Positions 37,522 through 46,737 are shown, counted from the first letter of the stretch. The stretch: 64,000 nucleotides of DNA from Desulfosarcinaceae bacterium (GCA_030066015.1 JASJCL010000001.1:1-64000); one strand, 5' to 3'. The notes: a model not told the origin generated them from the sequence alone. Numbers and translations: made by a program.

Positions 37522-38288
37522 CGAAACCGCCGGCGAAGAAAACGATGGGGTTGGAGCGGCTGCGGACCTTCACACCGGCGCGGATCGGCTTGGACAGAGC
37601 CGGCTCCAGTCTGACCACCCGGGATATCCTGACCTTCGATCGGGACCATGCGCATGCCCGCGACGCCGTGCACCTGCCCTTTGATGTGGCGCTGGTAACG
37701 GACGAACTGGGTGCCCGGCACCTAGCGACAGTGGCGGTGCACAGCGCCGCCAGAGATCGCGCCACCTACCTGCAACGCCCCGACCTCGGGCGAAAAGTGG
37801 ACCCGGCATCCAAAAAGCGGCTCCAAGAGGCCCGTCTGCAGGCGCAAGGCGGCGTCGACCTCGCTGTGGTTGTGGCAGACGGGCTGTCGACCCGCGCCAT
37901 TCACACCAACGCCGTCGCCTTTTTGGAGGAATTCCTACCGATGGCAGCGGAAAACGAATGGCGGTGCGCACCCATTGTTATCGCCTCTCAGGCCCGAGTG
38001 GCCATCGCCGACGAGATCGGAGAGCTTCTCGAAGCCCGCCTCAGCATAATCCTCATCGGCGAGCGACCGGGTCTCAGCGCGGCCGACAGCATGGGAATTT
38101 ACATCACCTATGCGCCCCGCCGGGGACGCACCGACGCTGAGCGCAATTGCATTTCCAATATCCGACGGGGTGGACTCCGCCACCAAGATGCCGCCGACCA
38201 ACTCGCCCGGTTGATCATGGGCGCCTTTCGACAACGACTGACAGGCGTGCGCCTGAAACCGGCGTCATCCCTCCAGCTGGAGTCGTAA
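37518..38288 (+). CDS. eutC: Ethanolamine ammonia-lyase small subunit
   Basis: A 256-residue small subunit that binds cobalamin with EutB. It starts LRTFTPARIGLDRAGSSL, matching the FTxARIxLGRxG start of the family, and ends with a GLRHQDAADQLARLI segment. A TTG at 37518, overlapping the eutB stop and preceded by AAGGAG, is the best start; an ATG at 37545 is the alternative. It is shorter than many EutC proteins, which carry an N-terminal extension. Confidence 0.88.
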   Translation: MTKPPAKKTMGLERLRTFTPARIGLDRAGSSLTTRDILTFDRDHAHARDAVHLPFDVALVTDELGARHLATVAVHSAARDRATYLQRPDLGRKVDPASKKRLQEARLQAQGGVDLAVVVADGLSTRAIHTNAVAFLEEFLPMAAENEWRCAPIVIASQARVAIADEIGELLEARLSIILIGERPGLSAADSMGIYITYAPRRGRTDAERNCISNIRRGGLRHQDAADQLARLIMGAFRQRLTGVRLKPASSLQLES

Positions 38289-38352
38289 TGGTTATCGATC
38301 TGTCCGCCCGATAATTCTCCCCCGTGCACACCCGGCAATTTCGCACGGTCAT

Positions 38353-39042
38353 CTATATCGTCTTCGATTCACAGATGGCATTCTCCGGACAAGACAGAAT
38401 ACAATTGCCGCATTCGTCACATCTTTCGCTGATGACTTGGTAAGGTTCCCCCGGCGCAATGGCGTCGAAGGTGCACGTCTCTACACAGCGGCCGCAACTG
38501 GTGCACGCATCACTGATGCGGACCCCGGATCTGTTGAAACGCTCGCCACCGAAAGCGAACCGGGTGCGCAGCAGCTTGTGGTGACGGTGGTCCTTTTCAA
38601 AATCGTAGTCGTAGATCTCTCCCTTTCCGCAGTGGAGGCAAAAAATCCGGATGGCCGGATACCTGGCCATATCATAGAGGGCGAACTGCATCCCCGCATT
38701 GCCGGCGTCCGCCTTCGCCTGCACTGTTTCGAAAGCCAGCTCCCGGACATCGCCGGTGATGCGAAGGGTGAAGCCGGGTTCGAAGAGAGGCATCCCGTTC
38801 CGATCCTTCCCGGTTTTACGGCCCGAAGGGTAGATGCCACAAACGGATAATTTCTTGGAATCGACCAACTGCCGGTAGAAAGGTTTCACCGCCATGGTCA
38901 TGAAATAGAGTCCTTCGTCGTCACCGGCCAGAAAATGGGCGATCCGCGAATGGATCTGGGGCGGGCCGCTTGCGGTGTCCAAGGTCGTGAAGGTGAGGCA
39001 GCCGATCTTCTCGATCGCTGCGAATATCGCTCCTAATTGCAT
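38353..39042 (-). CDS. PNPOx-like flavin domain fused to two [4Fe-4S] motifs
   Basis: A 229-residue two-part protein. Residues 1-150 are a split-barrel FMN-binding PNPOx-like domain (HFLAGDDEGLYFMTMAVKPF). The C-terminus carries two ferredoxin motifs (CTSCGRCVETC and CDECGNCILSCPE) that should hold two [4Fe-4S] clusters. This architecture suggests electron transfer between ferredoxin and flavin in an anaerobe. It is convergent with eutC and 142 bp downstream of the AraC regulator gene. GAGGA precedes the ATG at 39042; the frame extends 40 codons further upstream without similarity. Confidence 0.83.
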   Translation of the reverse strand: MQLGAIFAAIEKIGCLTFTTLDTASGPPQIHSRIAHFLAGDDEGLYFMTMAVKPFYRQLVDSKKLSVCGIYPSGRKTGKDRNGMPLFEPGFTLRITGDVRELAFETVQAKADAGNAGMQFALYDMARYPAIRIFCLHCGKGEIYDYDFEKDHRHHKLLRTRFAFGGERFNRSGVRISDACTSCGRCVETCTFDAIAPGEPYQVISERCDECGNCILSCPENAICESKTI

Positions 39043-39184
39043 GATTGCATCCTCATTCTTCGAACACTTGAAGCCGGCCCTCCGGACGACCGGCGGTTGT
39101 GGGGTTCGGTTCTGCAGCCGCACTGTGTGGAGTAAAATAGGCGAGAGCGGCGGATGCCGCAATGTCAGGATGGATACAGAGTGA

Positions 39185-40042
39185 TCAATTTGAATTCAAG
39201 CGGCGGTAGGCCTTGGGCGTTTGCCCGGTCATCCCCTTGAAGAAGCGAATGAAATTGCCGGGCTCCGAGAAATTGAAATCATATCCGATCTCGGCAATGG
39301 ACCGATCGGAGTAGAGAAGCTCCTTTTTGATCTCGACCACCAGGCGCTCCTTGATGAGATCCTTGCAGGGCTTTCCGAAACTGGCGTTCAAGGTCTTGTT
39401 GAGATGGGAACGGCTGACGTTGAGGCGTTGGGCATAGTCGGAGACCTTCTGCATGGTACGGATATTGTGTTCGAGAAGCTTTCTGAAGCGCAGGGTCAGC
39501 CAGTCCTGAAAAAGTTCGTCACGCAGGTGATGGCGCGACTCATAGCGGCGGTTGATCTGGATGAGGAGGTAGTAGAGGATGGCCCGCAGCAGATGATGGC
39601 TGTCGTTGCGAAGCCCTTTGATCTCCACACGGATCTCCTCCAGCTTCGCCATCATCGCGATCAGGTCCGTCTCTTCGACCTGCAGCCAGGAGGGTGGGGT
39701 GGTCTGGTAGAAATAGTGAAAACGATAGAGAAACAGGGCATCATTGAAAAATGTGGAGATGAACTCCTCCTCAAAAATCAGGAAATAGCCGTCCATGGGT
39801 GCCTTGACCTCTACCCACTGTCGCCAGCGATTCTGGGGCAGCAGCAGCAGGGTTCCCCGTTGAAAAGGGATCTTTTCGTCATCGAGCCGAAAGGTGCCGC
39901 TGCCCTGGGTAATGAAGAGGATCTCGTGAAAGGTGATAAAATAGGGTCGATCATGGGTGACGAATTTCGGCGTTTGCGAGATGAGGCCGCAGTCGAGCGA
40001 GAGCACTTTTCCATATTTGTTGCGCTGGAAGCTGAGTTTCAT
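39185..40042 (-). CDS. AraC-family transcriptional regulator
   Basis: A 285-residue regulator with an N-terminal cupin-like effector domain (ITFHEILFITQGSGTFRLDD, about residues 35-55) and a C-terminal double HTH: the first helix pair around VSDYAQRLNVSRSHLNKTL and the second around SIAEIGYDFNFSEPGNFIRFF, ending GMTGQTPKAYRR. It lies between the two catabolic islands and may activate the Fe-S/flavin gene next to it or one of the islands. The ATG at 40042 follows GGGA; an in-frame ATG at 40054 is possible. Confidence 0.87.
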   Translation of the reverse strand: MKLSFQRNKYGKVLSLDCGLISQTPKFVTHDRPYFITFHEILFITQGSGTFRLDDEKIPFQRGTLLLLPQNRWRQWVEVKAPMDGYFLIFEEEFISTFFNDALFLYRFHYFYQTTPPSWLQVEETDLIAMMAKLEEIRVEIKGLRNDSHHLLRAILYYLLIQINRRYESRHHLRDELFQDWLTLRFRKLLEHNIRTMQKVSDYAQRLNVSRSHLNKTLNASFGKPCKDLIKERLVVEIKKELLYSDRSIAEIGYDFNFSEPGNFIRFFKGMTGQTPKAYRRLNSN

Positions 40043-40381
40043 GGCGCATCCCATGGTTGGATGGATCCCGCAGCACGCAGAAGGTCTATAGGTCTACTCT
40101 TAGGCAAATTGGACGCGAAGATCAATCCCGGCGACGCGGGAGGTTGCAGCCGAATCCTTCCGGATAGCGGCATCGGTGGCACGCACGCGGATAGACCCAC
40201 GGACCGCAATCGGACGACAGCGCGGTTGTGACGCCGGCCCTCCCGCCGTCTCGACAAGCTAGCTCAGGTGCAGGCGGCAACCCGGTATAGCGCCGCAGAT
40301 AGAGAAAAGGCCTGTTCTGAACAGGTCAGAAGCAGGCCGTTTCAATCTGATGATGCCGCTTTGGTACGCGGGCCGGTGGTC
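40043..40381. other. Gap between the AraC gene and the region 6 operon end
   Basis: No gene seen in 339 bases. The right part contains the hairpin terminator described separately. The rest should hold the AraC promoter on the minus strand, but I could not identify convincing -35/-10 boxes. Confidence 0.45.
40305..40338 (-). terminator. Rho-independent-like terminator of the long minus-strand operon
   Basis: On the minus strand GGCCTG (40338-40333) pairs with CAGGCC (40314-40309), followed by TTTT (40308-40305). The hairpin interior contains the 15-base dyad CCTGTTC-A-GAACAGG, which could also be an operator. It sits 44 bp beyond the stop codon of the last gene. Confidence 0.55.
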
Positions 40382-41413
40382 TCAGAGGGCGGGTTTCCGA
40401 GCTTGCCGATCGACGGTGAATTCGCGCATACGGGAGAATAGATCGATACCGATCTGATCGTAGACATGCAGAAGATCCACGAGCACCCAGTTCTCCCGGA
40501 TGAGGCCGTTCTCGCAGCGCCAGAAATCCAGGCTGCGCATGGTGATGGCCTGATCCCCAGGGGCGATCCCCAGCCAGCCGTCGGCACTGATGGTGCAGCG
40601 CATGCCGGGCCAGGCGGTGATGGCCACGAAGAGACCTTCGGCAAAGAAATAGTGGGGCGCGTCGGGATTCATCCCCCGGTTGGGCATCGCCTTGAGGAAG
40701 GGGATCTGGTGCCAGTTGCGGAAACCGGAGATGCGGCGGTTGGTGCCGATCCCGGCCGGACCGTACCAGGTCATTTTGGGGTGCCAGTAGGCCGGCAGGT
40801 TCATCGCCTCGGGGCCGCCCTCGGCGTGCTTCTGCAGGCCGCCCAGCATATCGACGACCAGCTGCTGACTGGCGTCGGAGACGGCCGCGTCACGGGGACC
40901 GCTGAGCAGACCGTTCTGGGGGGCCGGCGAGGGGGCCATCCACTCCACGCCCAAACTGGGGGAGAGGGGCCAGGCGCGGGCCTGCATCATCACCTGGGGG
41001 ATGTCCCACAGCGCTTGCACCTCGACCACGCGCCCCGCTTCCATACGGTAAAACTCATGGTAGCGCATGGCGATGGGGTGATAGGTGGGCGGAATGTCCA
41101 GCCAGGGGTGTTCGAAGACGCCCACGTAATGGCCCCCACAGCCCACCCAGTTGCTGTCCGACTCGGAGGGCCCCGCCATGATGATGAAATCGCGCCGCTC
41201 CAGATCGGGCACCGCCGCGATGAGGGGTCGGTAGACAACCTCGTGGAGGGCATCCGGGCCAGTGAGGTCTTCGAAGGGGTGGGTGAAATGGATGGCGCAG
41301 TCGGGGGAGAAGATCTCCCTGAAGATCGACGGCAGCGCCTGCGCGTCCAGATCGTAAAGCGCTGCGGAGAGCCTGGCAATGACGGCTTTATTTTGCTGGT
41401 GGATATCCTGCAT
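40382..41413 (-). CDS. Tandem SnoaL-like (NTF2-fold) protein
   Basis: A 343-residue protein with two NTF2-like halves. The first has YHPIAMRYHEFYRMEAGRVV. The second has YWHPKMTWYGPAGIGTNRRI and LIRENWVLVDLLHVYDQIGID. It is clearly related to the proteins at 28568 and 55114. It is the last gene of the minus-strand island and is followed by a terminator. The first in-frame ATG at 41413 has GGGGG six bases upstream. Enzymatic activity is unknown; cyclase, dehydratase or isomerase roles are all possible. Confidence 0.77.
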   Translation of the reverse strand: MQDIHQQNKAVIARLSAALYDLDAQALPSIFREIFSPDCAIHFTHPFEDLTGPDALHEVVYRPLIAAVPDLERRDFIIMAGPSESDSNWVGCGGHYVGVFEHPWLDIPPTYHPIAMRYHEFYRMEAGRVVEVQALWDIPQVMMQARAWPLSPSLGVEWMAPSPAPQNGLLSGPRDAAVSDASQQLVVDMLGGLQKHAEGGPEAMNLPAYWHPKMTWYGPAGIGTNRRISGFRNWHQIPFLKAMPNRGMNPDAPHYFFAEGLFVAITAWPGMRCTISADGWLGIAPGDQAITMRSLDFWRCENGLIRENWVLVDLLHVYDQIGIDLFSRMREFTVDRQARKPAL

Positions 41414-41437
41414 CTTCAACCCCCAATAGCTTACCGT

Positions 41438-41848
41438 TCAGGACACGCCTGGCGGTGTCATTCCGTCCGTTGTTTCGTTTAGAAAATCGAGTTCGATCTG
41501 GATCCCGGCGGGATCGAAAAAGAACACCTGGGTCATCTCCAATTCGGAGATGTAAGCCGCTGTATAGGCGACCCGCCTGGCGGCAAGCCGATCGAGATAG
41601 GTCTTCAATCCCACGCAGCGAAAGGCGACATGGTTGAAGTGGGTGTTCTCAGCGGGGGCGACGGCGGCCTCATCGACCGTGAGGTGGACGATGGGATACG
41701 CCCCTTGGTAGAGCCACACGCCGGGGATGCCGAAATCGGGCCTTGGGCCGGGCGTCAGCGCCAAGACCTCCCGGTAGAACACGACCACGGCGTCGATGAC
41801 GGCCTGCGGCGCCCGGATGTTGTAATGATCCAGTCGGGTGATATGCAT
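41438..41848 (-). CDS. VOC (glyoxalase-fold) metalloenzyme
   Basis: A 136-residue single VOC protein. The metal ligands are likely His in LDHYNIR, His in THFNHVAFR and Glu in GIQIELDF. Family members include glyoxalases, epimerases and lyases on small hydroxy or keto compounds. Its position 62 bp after the corrinoid fusion gene suggests a late step in the island's pathway. The ATG at 41848 was chosen by the conserved start (MHITRLDHYN). Confidence 0.82.
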   Translation of the reverse strand: MHITRLDHYNIRAPQAVIDAVVVFYREVLALTPGPRPDFGIPGVWLYQGAYPIVHLTVDEAAVAPAENTHFNHVAFRCVGLKTYLDRLAARRVAYTAAYISELEMTQVFFFDPAGIQIELDFLNETTDGMTPPGVS

Positions 41849-41910
41849 TATGGTCACTCTCGGTCGCGTGGCGTTCGAGGCCGATCCCGATGCCACAGCT
41901 TAGCACAGCG

Positions 41911-43719
41911 CTATGACGCCACCTTCTCTTCCATGAACGCCTTGGCCTTGAAAACCCCTTCGCCGGCATCGTCGCAATAGGCGTCGGCGCCGATCTCATT
42001 GGCGAATCTCTCGGTCACCGAGGCGCCCCCCACCAGGATCTTGACCTTTTCGCGCAGGCCCTTCTCCTCCAGTGTGCGAATGACGATATCCATGGATTTC
42101 AGCGTCGTCGTCAGGATGGCCGACATGCCGATGAGGTCGGCCCCGTTCTCCACCGCCTCGATGAACTTCTCGGGGGGGCAGTCCACCCCCAGGTCGACAA
42201 CCTCGAAACCGGCGCCCTGCATCATGGTGATGACGATGTTTTTGCCGATATCATGAAGGTCGCCTTTGACGGTACCGATGGCGAACTTGCCCGAACTCTG
42301 AACGTCGGCGGCGCCGGCCAGCACCGGCTCCAGCACTGCCAGGCCGGCCTGCATGGCCTGGGCGCTCATGAGCATCTCGGGGATGAAGATGGTGCCCGCC
42401 GAGAACCGTCGACCCACCTCTTCAAGGGCGGGAATCATCACCTCCTGGAGCATCCAGCGAGGGTCCACCTCGTCCGCGACAGCCTGCTGCACCACCGGCT
42501 TGACCGCATCGAAATCACCGGCGATGAGGATTTCCTGGAGCTTCTGGAGATTGGGGCTCAGTTCTTCAGGATCTGATTCGGGCGCAGTCGAGGGTGTTTC
42601 TGCCCCGTCCGCCTTCTTGGCCTCCTTGATCCTATATGACTGGGGCCAGGGGTCGGCGGAGAGGGATCCGAGCTGATCGCGCCGGCCATACTTTTCGCAG
42701 GCCCGGATCATGGCGTCCAGGTTGGCCAGGGGGGTGCCCTCGGAGATATAGCCGCCGGCGGCGACGATGAGGCCCCCATCCCGGCCGATGAGGTGGATGA
42801 TGGACTTCACCGCCCGATCCACCTCTTCCGGCGTTCCTTCGCGCAGCACCTGCAAGGGCGGGATGCTGCCCATGAGGCAGACCCGGTCGCCGATGGTTTT
42901 CTTGATGTGCACCGGATCCACCTGGTACCCGAAGTGAAAGCACTGAATGCCCGCCTCGGCAATCCCCTCCAAAATGGCCGTGGCGTTGCCGTCGTTGTGG
43001 TACCAGCGCTGGCAGTCGGGGAAGGCGTTGTACACCTCCTGGTAGGCGGGCAGGATGAACTCCCGGAACTGCTCCAGACTGACGAAAGAGGCGATGTCGT
43101 CATTGAGGAGAATGCGGTCGAAGTATTTGGGGGGCACCTCGCTCTGCATGGTTTTGAGCCACTGGATCTCGAGCTCGGTGCAACGGCGTACCAGTTTGTG
43201 CACGAAATCGGGATTGGCGATGACGTCCATCATCAGGTGGCTCACCCCCCGCAACAGGGCGGCGTTGGCCCAGGGCGACATGACGGAATAGAAGTACACC
43301 GGCACGTCGAAGGGCACCTGCCCCCGCATGTAGCGGTAGTTGTGCAGCATGCGGGTCATGTAGCCGGCCTTCTCCACATCGGCCACGGTGAGCTTCTCCA
43401 GGTCCGCCTCGGTCTCCACGCACTCGCCCACCCAGGGCACGCCATCGTCCGTAAACGTGATGGGCGCTCCCATGCCGGCGGCTTCCGGGGCCGAGCCCAG
43501 ATCGGGCATAAACTGCGAGAGCCCGCTGAAGCGCTGGTGCATGTAGTTCTGGGCCTTGGTCATCAGCTCCGGCCGGTGGAAATAGTCGTAGAGGTCCGTA
43601 TCGGCATGACCGGCCATGAAGGGCCCGGTGGTGTGCAGAAATACCGGCACCTGATCCGGTACCTCCAGGGCGATGGCCTGTTGAATGCGCTCATCGTTGG
43701 CAGCGGCATCGTATTCCAT
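41911..43719 (-). CDS. UroD-type methyltransferase fused to a corrinoid-binding domain
   Basis: A 602-residue fusion. Residues 1 to about 365 have the uroporphyrinogen-decarboxylase fold used by corrinoid methyltransferases (PVFLHTTGPFMAGH; YHNDGNATAILEGIAEAG). After an acidic linker comes a cobalamin module: helical cap LQEILIAGDFDAVKPVV and a Rossmann domain with the lower-axial His near 489 in DLHDIGKN. Separate polypeptides are usual for the methyltransferase and corrinoid protein; here they are joined. The zinc-thiolate pattern of MtaA/MtbA is not seen: FHFGYQ and AAGGYI stand where Cys residues are expected. Methyl transfer is predicted; the donor is unknown. An ATG at 43731 is an alternative start. 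Confidence 0.85.
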   Translation of the reverse strand: MEYDAAANDERIQQAIALEVPDQVPVFLHTTGPFMAGHADTDLYDYFHRPELMTKAQNYMHQRFSGLSQFMPDLGSAPEAAGMGAPITFTDDGVPWVGECVETEADLEKLTVADVEKAGYMTRMLHNYRYMRGQVPFDVPVYFYSVMSPWANAALLRGVSHLMMDVIANPDFVHKLVRRCTELEIQWLKTMQSEVPPKYFDRILLNDDIASFVSLEQFREFILPAYQEVYNAFPDCQRWYHNDGNATAILEGIAEAGIQCFHFGYQVDPVHIKKTIGDRVCLMGSIPPLQVLREGTPEEVDRAVKSIIHLIGRDGGLIVAAGGYISEGTPLANLDAMIRACEKYGRRDQLGSLSADPWPQSYRIKEAKKADGAETPSTAPESDPEELSPNLQKLQEILIAGDFDAVKPVVQQAVADEVDPRWMLQEVMIPALEEVGRRFSAGTIFIPEMLMSAQAMQAGLAVLEPVLAGAADVQSSGKFAIGTVKGDLHDIGKNIVITMMQGAGFEVVDLGVDCPPEKFIEAVENGADLIGMSAILTTTLKSMDIVIRTLEEKGLREKVKILVGGASVTERFANEIGADAYCDDAGEGVFKAKAFMEEKVAS

Positions 43720-43798
43720 TGGAGACTCCATTGCCCCCCGCCTCGACGACCCCACGAGAGGGCCCCGAGACGGGTGTGGCGTTGGTTACGGGTTTGTT

Positions 43799-45670
43799 TT
43801 AAGCGCTTTTGGGAAGATACTGCTCCGCCCACTCGAGATTCAGCTCTACCAGGCGGCCCCGGGTGGGTACCCCCTCACCGTCCCAGCCCAGCATCTGGTA
43901 GTAGACTTCCCGCGAGTCTTCATGCTTACTGGGATCGTAGGTGACCCCCTTGAGGGGGCCGCTCTCGGGACTGGTGTTGAATCGCTTGGGCAGGACGTCG
44001 TCCGCCTTGGTGAAGCCTTCCCGCAAATTGAACAAGCGGCAGAGGGTGATGCCCCGCTCGACGGTCTTCATCAGGCGCCAGTGGCTCATCTTCATTCCGG
44101 TAATGTACTCCACCAGGTCGCCGATCTGCTTTTTCTTGTAGGGGATGAAGGCGCACAGCCCCAGGTAGTTGCACAGCTGACGCCAGAGGCCCACCTGATA
44201 GAGCATGCGGGCCTTGCGCGGGCTCAGTTCCAGGTTGGAGATCTCCTCGGGCACGTCGATCTCCTCCCAGGCGGGTAGATTACTGGCGACTTTCTCGTCG
44301 TGGATACCGGCCACATGATCCGGGCCGGAGGCGTGCACGCTATAGTGCAAGCCCATGCCCTGCTTGTAGCGCGGCTCGTGCATGGCGATCTCCTCGCCCT
44401 TGACGTGCATGGCGTATTCCATGGCGCCCTTGCCGATCCTCTCGGCGGCGATCTTGACCCCCTCGCCCAGCAGGGTGGCGAAAGTCCCCTCGCGTTTGCC
44501 GATCTTTTCGGTGAGGGTCAGCATGGCCTCCGCGTCGCCGAAACGCAGCGTCATGCCGTCCGTATCGGCGGTGGTGAGGATTCCCTCTTCGAAGAGTTCC
44601 ATGGCGAAGGAGATCGCCACGCCGGTGGAGATGGTGTCGATGCTGTAGCGGTTGCAGATCTCGTTGGCCTTGATGACGGCCTCGAGATTGTCCACCCCGC
44701 AGTTGCAGCCAAAGGCGACCAGGGTCTCATATTGCGGGGCGCCGTAGGCCGGATCCGAGTTCCAGGGCGTCTCCACCCGCACGCTGCGCTTGCATTTCAG
44801 GGGGCAGCGGTAGCAGGTGGGCCGCTTGACGATGTACCCTTTCTCGAACATGGCCTGAACGGCGATATTGGCGATGGTGGGAAAGGGCCCGCCCTTGAAG
44901 TTGTTGATCGGCATATTGCCTGTCTGCTCGTACTTGACCATGGTGGGACCGGTGCCCCACTTCCAGGGGAACTCGGTGATCTTTTTGTAGTTAGCCGTCA
45001 TCCACTTGCTGAGTTCCTGCACCTTCTCGGTATCGTGCGCGGGCGGGTCGATGCTGCCTTTGAGGGCCACCAGCTTGAGGTTCTTGGATCCCATCACGGC
45101 ACCCATGCCGGTGCGGCCGGCCGAGTGCATGACGTCGTTCTGGACCGAGGCGTAGCGAACGAGCTGTTCCCCCCCGGGTCCGATGGCGGCGGTGCGCAAT
45201 GCCTTGATCTCCAGTTCGTCCTGGACCTTGTTGACGGCATCGGCCACATCCAGCCCCCAGAGGTGCTGGGCGTCTTTGATCTCCACCTGGTTGTTCCGGG
45301 CCAGGATGTAGACCGGCTGGGCCGCCTTACCCTCCACGATGAGGGCGTCGTAGCCGCAGCGGCGCAACTCGGCGCCGAAGAACCCGCCAGCCTCGGCCTC
45401 GCCATAGGCGTTGGTCAACGGCGATTTGGCGCCCACCACATTGCGGCCGCTGCCCGGCACCTTGTGTCCGGTGACCGGCCCCAGGGCGAAGATCAGCTTG
45501 TTATCTTCGCCCAGAGGGTCGACGTTCGGTGCCATCTCGGTGAGCAGGGTGTGGACGATAAAACCGGTGCCCCCCAGAAAATGGGTATAGAAAGCATCAT
45601 CGGGGTGATCCTCGCTGATCTTGCCGGTGGTCAGATTGACTCTGAGAATGGTTTTCGTATAGCCCTTCAT
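43799..45670 (-). CDS. Aldehyde:ferredoxin oxidoreductase (tungsten/molybdenum)
   Basis: A 623-residue AOR-family enzyme that oxidises aldehydes to acids with ferredoxin as acceptor. It has the family start (ILRVNLTTGKISEDHP), the pterin-binding AGRTGMGAVMGSKNLK, the [4Fe-4S] Cys set YRCPLKCKRS plus a late NYLGLCAF, and CNCGVDNLEAV in the middle. Length is typical. AAAGGA precedes the ATG. Within the operon it could oxidise an aldehyde released by the aldolase-like protein. The metal and substrate cannot be read from sequence. Confidence 0.93.
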   Translation of the reverse strand: MKGYTKTILRVNLTTGKISEDHPDDAFYTHFLGGTGFIVHTLLTEMAPNVDPLGEDNKLIFALGPVTGHKVPGSGRNVVGAKSPLTNAYGEAEAGGFFGAELRRCGYDALIVEGKAAQPVYILARNNQVEIKDAQHLWGLDVADAVNKVQDELEIKALRTAAIGPGGEQLVRYASVQNDVMHSAGRTGMGAVMGSKNLKLVALKGSIDPPAHDTEKVQELSKWMTANYKKITEFPWKWGTGPTMVKYEQTGNMPINNFKGGPFPTIANIAVQAMFEKGYIVKRPTCYRCPLKCKRSVRVETPWNSDPAYGAPQYETLVAFGCNCGVDNLEAVIKANEICNRYSIDTISTGVAISFAMELFEEGILTTADTDGMTLRFGDAEAMLTLTEKIGKREGTFATLLGEGVKIAAERIGKGAMEYAMHVKGEEIAMHEPRYKQGMGLHYSVHASGPDHVAGIHDEKVASNLPAWEEIDVPEEISNLELSPRKARMLYQVGLWRQLCNYLGLCAFIPYKKKQIGDLVEYITGMKMSHWRLMKTVERGITLCRLFNLREGFTKADDVLPKRFNTSPESGPLKGVTYDPSKHEDSREVYYQMLGWDGEGVPTRGRLVELNLEWAEQYLPKSA

Positions 45671-45706
45671 GGTTCGTCGTGTCCTTTAATCCTTCGGGTA
45701 TGGAAT

Positions 45707-46693
45707 CTAACTCCGAGTGTATTGTTTGTAAGTGGCGATGTACTCTTTGATGCCCTCTTCGATGGAAAACTGCGGTTCGTATCCCAGTTCTTTGCCAGCC
45801 AGCGAGATGTCGATGGTACCGCGCTTGGCCATATCCTTCTGCTCGAACTCGCTGAGTTTGGCCCCGATGGTGATCTCGGCGCCGGGGATGAGGTCTTTCA
45901 CGATGTTGGCAATCTCACTGCCCGAGTAGAGCGCGCCGCTCGTGGTCAGGTAGGTCCGGCTGATGAGATCCTCGTCGTTGGCGTTGAGGGCCCGCACGAC
46001 GCCCTGGACCGAATCTTTTACATAGGTGTAGTCCCGGGTCAGATCGCCGCCCGTGGTGAACTCGGTGGGCGTGCCGCTCAAGGCGTTTTCGATCATGTCT
46101 TTGATGAACATGGAGTAGCGCATCCCCCAACCGTAGACGCCGGAGAAGCGCACCGAGGCGTAGCTGACCCCGTTGTTGTTGCAATAGGCCTGGCCGATGA
46201 GTTCAGTAGCGGCCTTGGAGGAGCCGTAGTGGCTGCCGTGACCGCTGCCGGGGATAAACATGGGGTGGACCTCGTCCATGGGCTCGTACTGCTTCTTGGG
46301 GTAGACCCCGATGCTGGAGATGTTGACCACCCGTTGCATCTCCATAAGTCGGGCCGTCTCGAGGACGTTGATGGTCCCCATGACATTGGCCTGATAGGTG
46401 AAGTAGGGGCGCCGGTTGCTCTCGGCGGGGTCGAAGAAGGCCGCCATGTGGACGATCTTGTCAATCTTCTCTTCCCGGGTCACTTTGATAAGATCGGGCA
46501 GGTCGAGGATGCTGGCCCGCTGGTAGACCAGGTTGTCGCCCTGGACGGCTTCGTCCAGAAAGTTCTGCAGCACCGGGCTCGGCGGTGCCAGATCATAGTT
46601 GACGACCCGGTCGCCGTCCTCCAACAGGGCCTTCATCAAGTACACACCGATAAAACCGGAACCGCCGGTGATCATGACTGTCTGGTTGCTCAT
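45707..46693 (-). CDS. NAD-dependent epimerase/dehydratase (extended SDR)
   Basis: A 328-residue extended SDR. The NAD site is TGGSGFIG at residues 9-16, the catalytic Tyr-x3-Lys is in SHYGSSKAA, and the fold continues with RFSGVYGWGMRY and DLTRDYTYVKDSVQGV. Such enzymes act on nucleotide sugars or free sugar acids (for example uronate dehydrogenase-like or epimerase). It has 44 bp to the upstream Ldh2-type gene and 36 bp to AOR, so it is part of the same operon. Confidence 0.88.
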   Translation of the reverse strand: MSNQTVMITGGSGFIGVYLMKALLEDGDRVVNYDLAPPSPVLQNFLDEAVQGDNLVYQRASILDLPDLIKVTREEKIDKIVHMAAFFDPAESNRRPYFTYQANVMGTINVLETARLMEMQRVVNISSIGVYPKKQYEPMDEVHPMFIPGSGHGSHYGSSKAATELIGQAYCNNNGVSYASVRFSGVYGWGMRYSMFIKDMIENALSGTPTEFTTGGDLTRDYTYVKDSVQGVVRALNANDEDLISRTYLTTSGALYSGSEIANIVKDLIPGAEITIGAKLSEFEQKDMAKRGTIDISLAGKELGYEPQFSIEEGIKEYIATYKQYTRS

Positions 46694-46737
46694 GGTAATC
46701 CTCTTATTCTTCGAATGGTAGTTGTATATTATTGGTT

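Noticed and set aside
28568-38288. Bacterial microcompartment eut operon
   Set aside because: Only eutB and eutC are present; no shell proteins, eutA, eutE or eutG are in the window.
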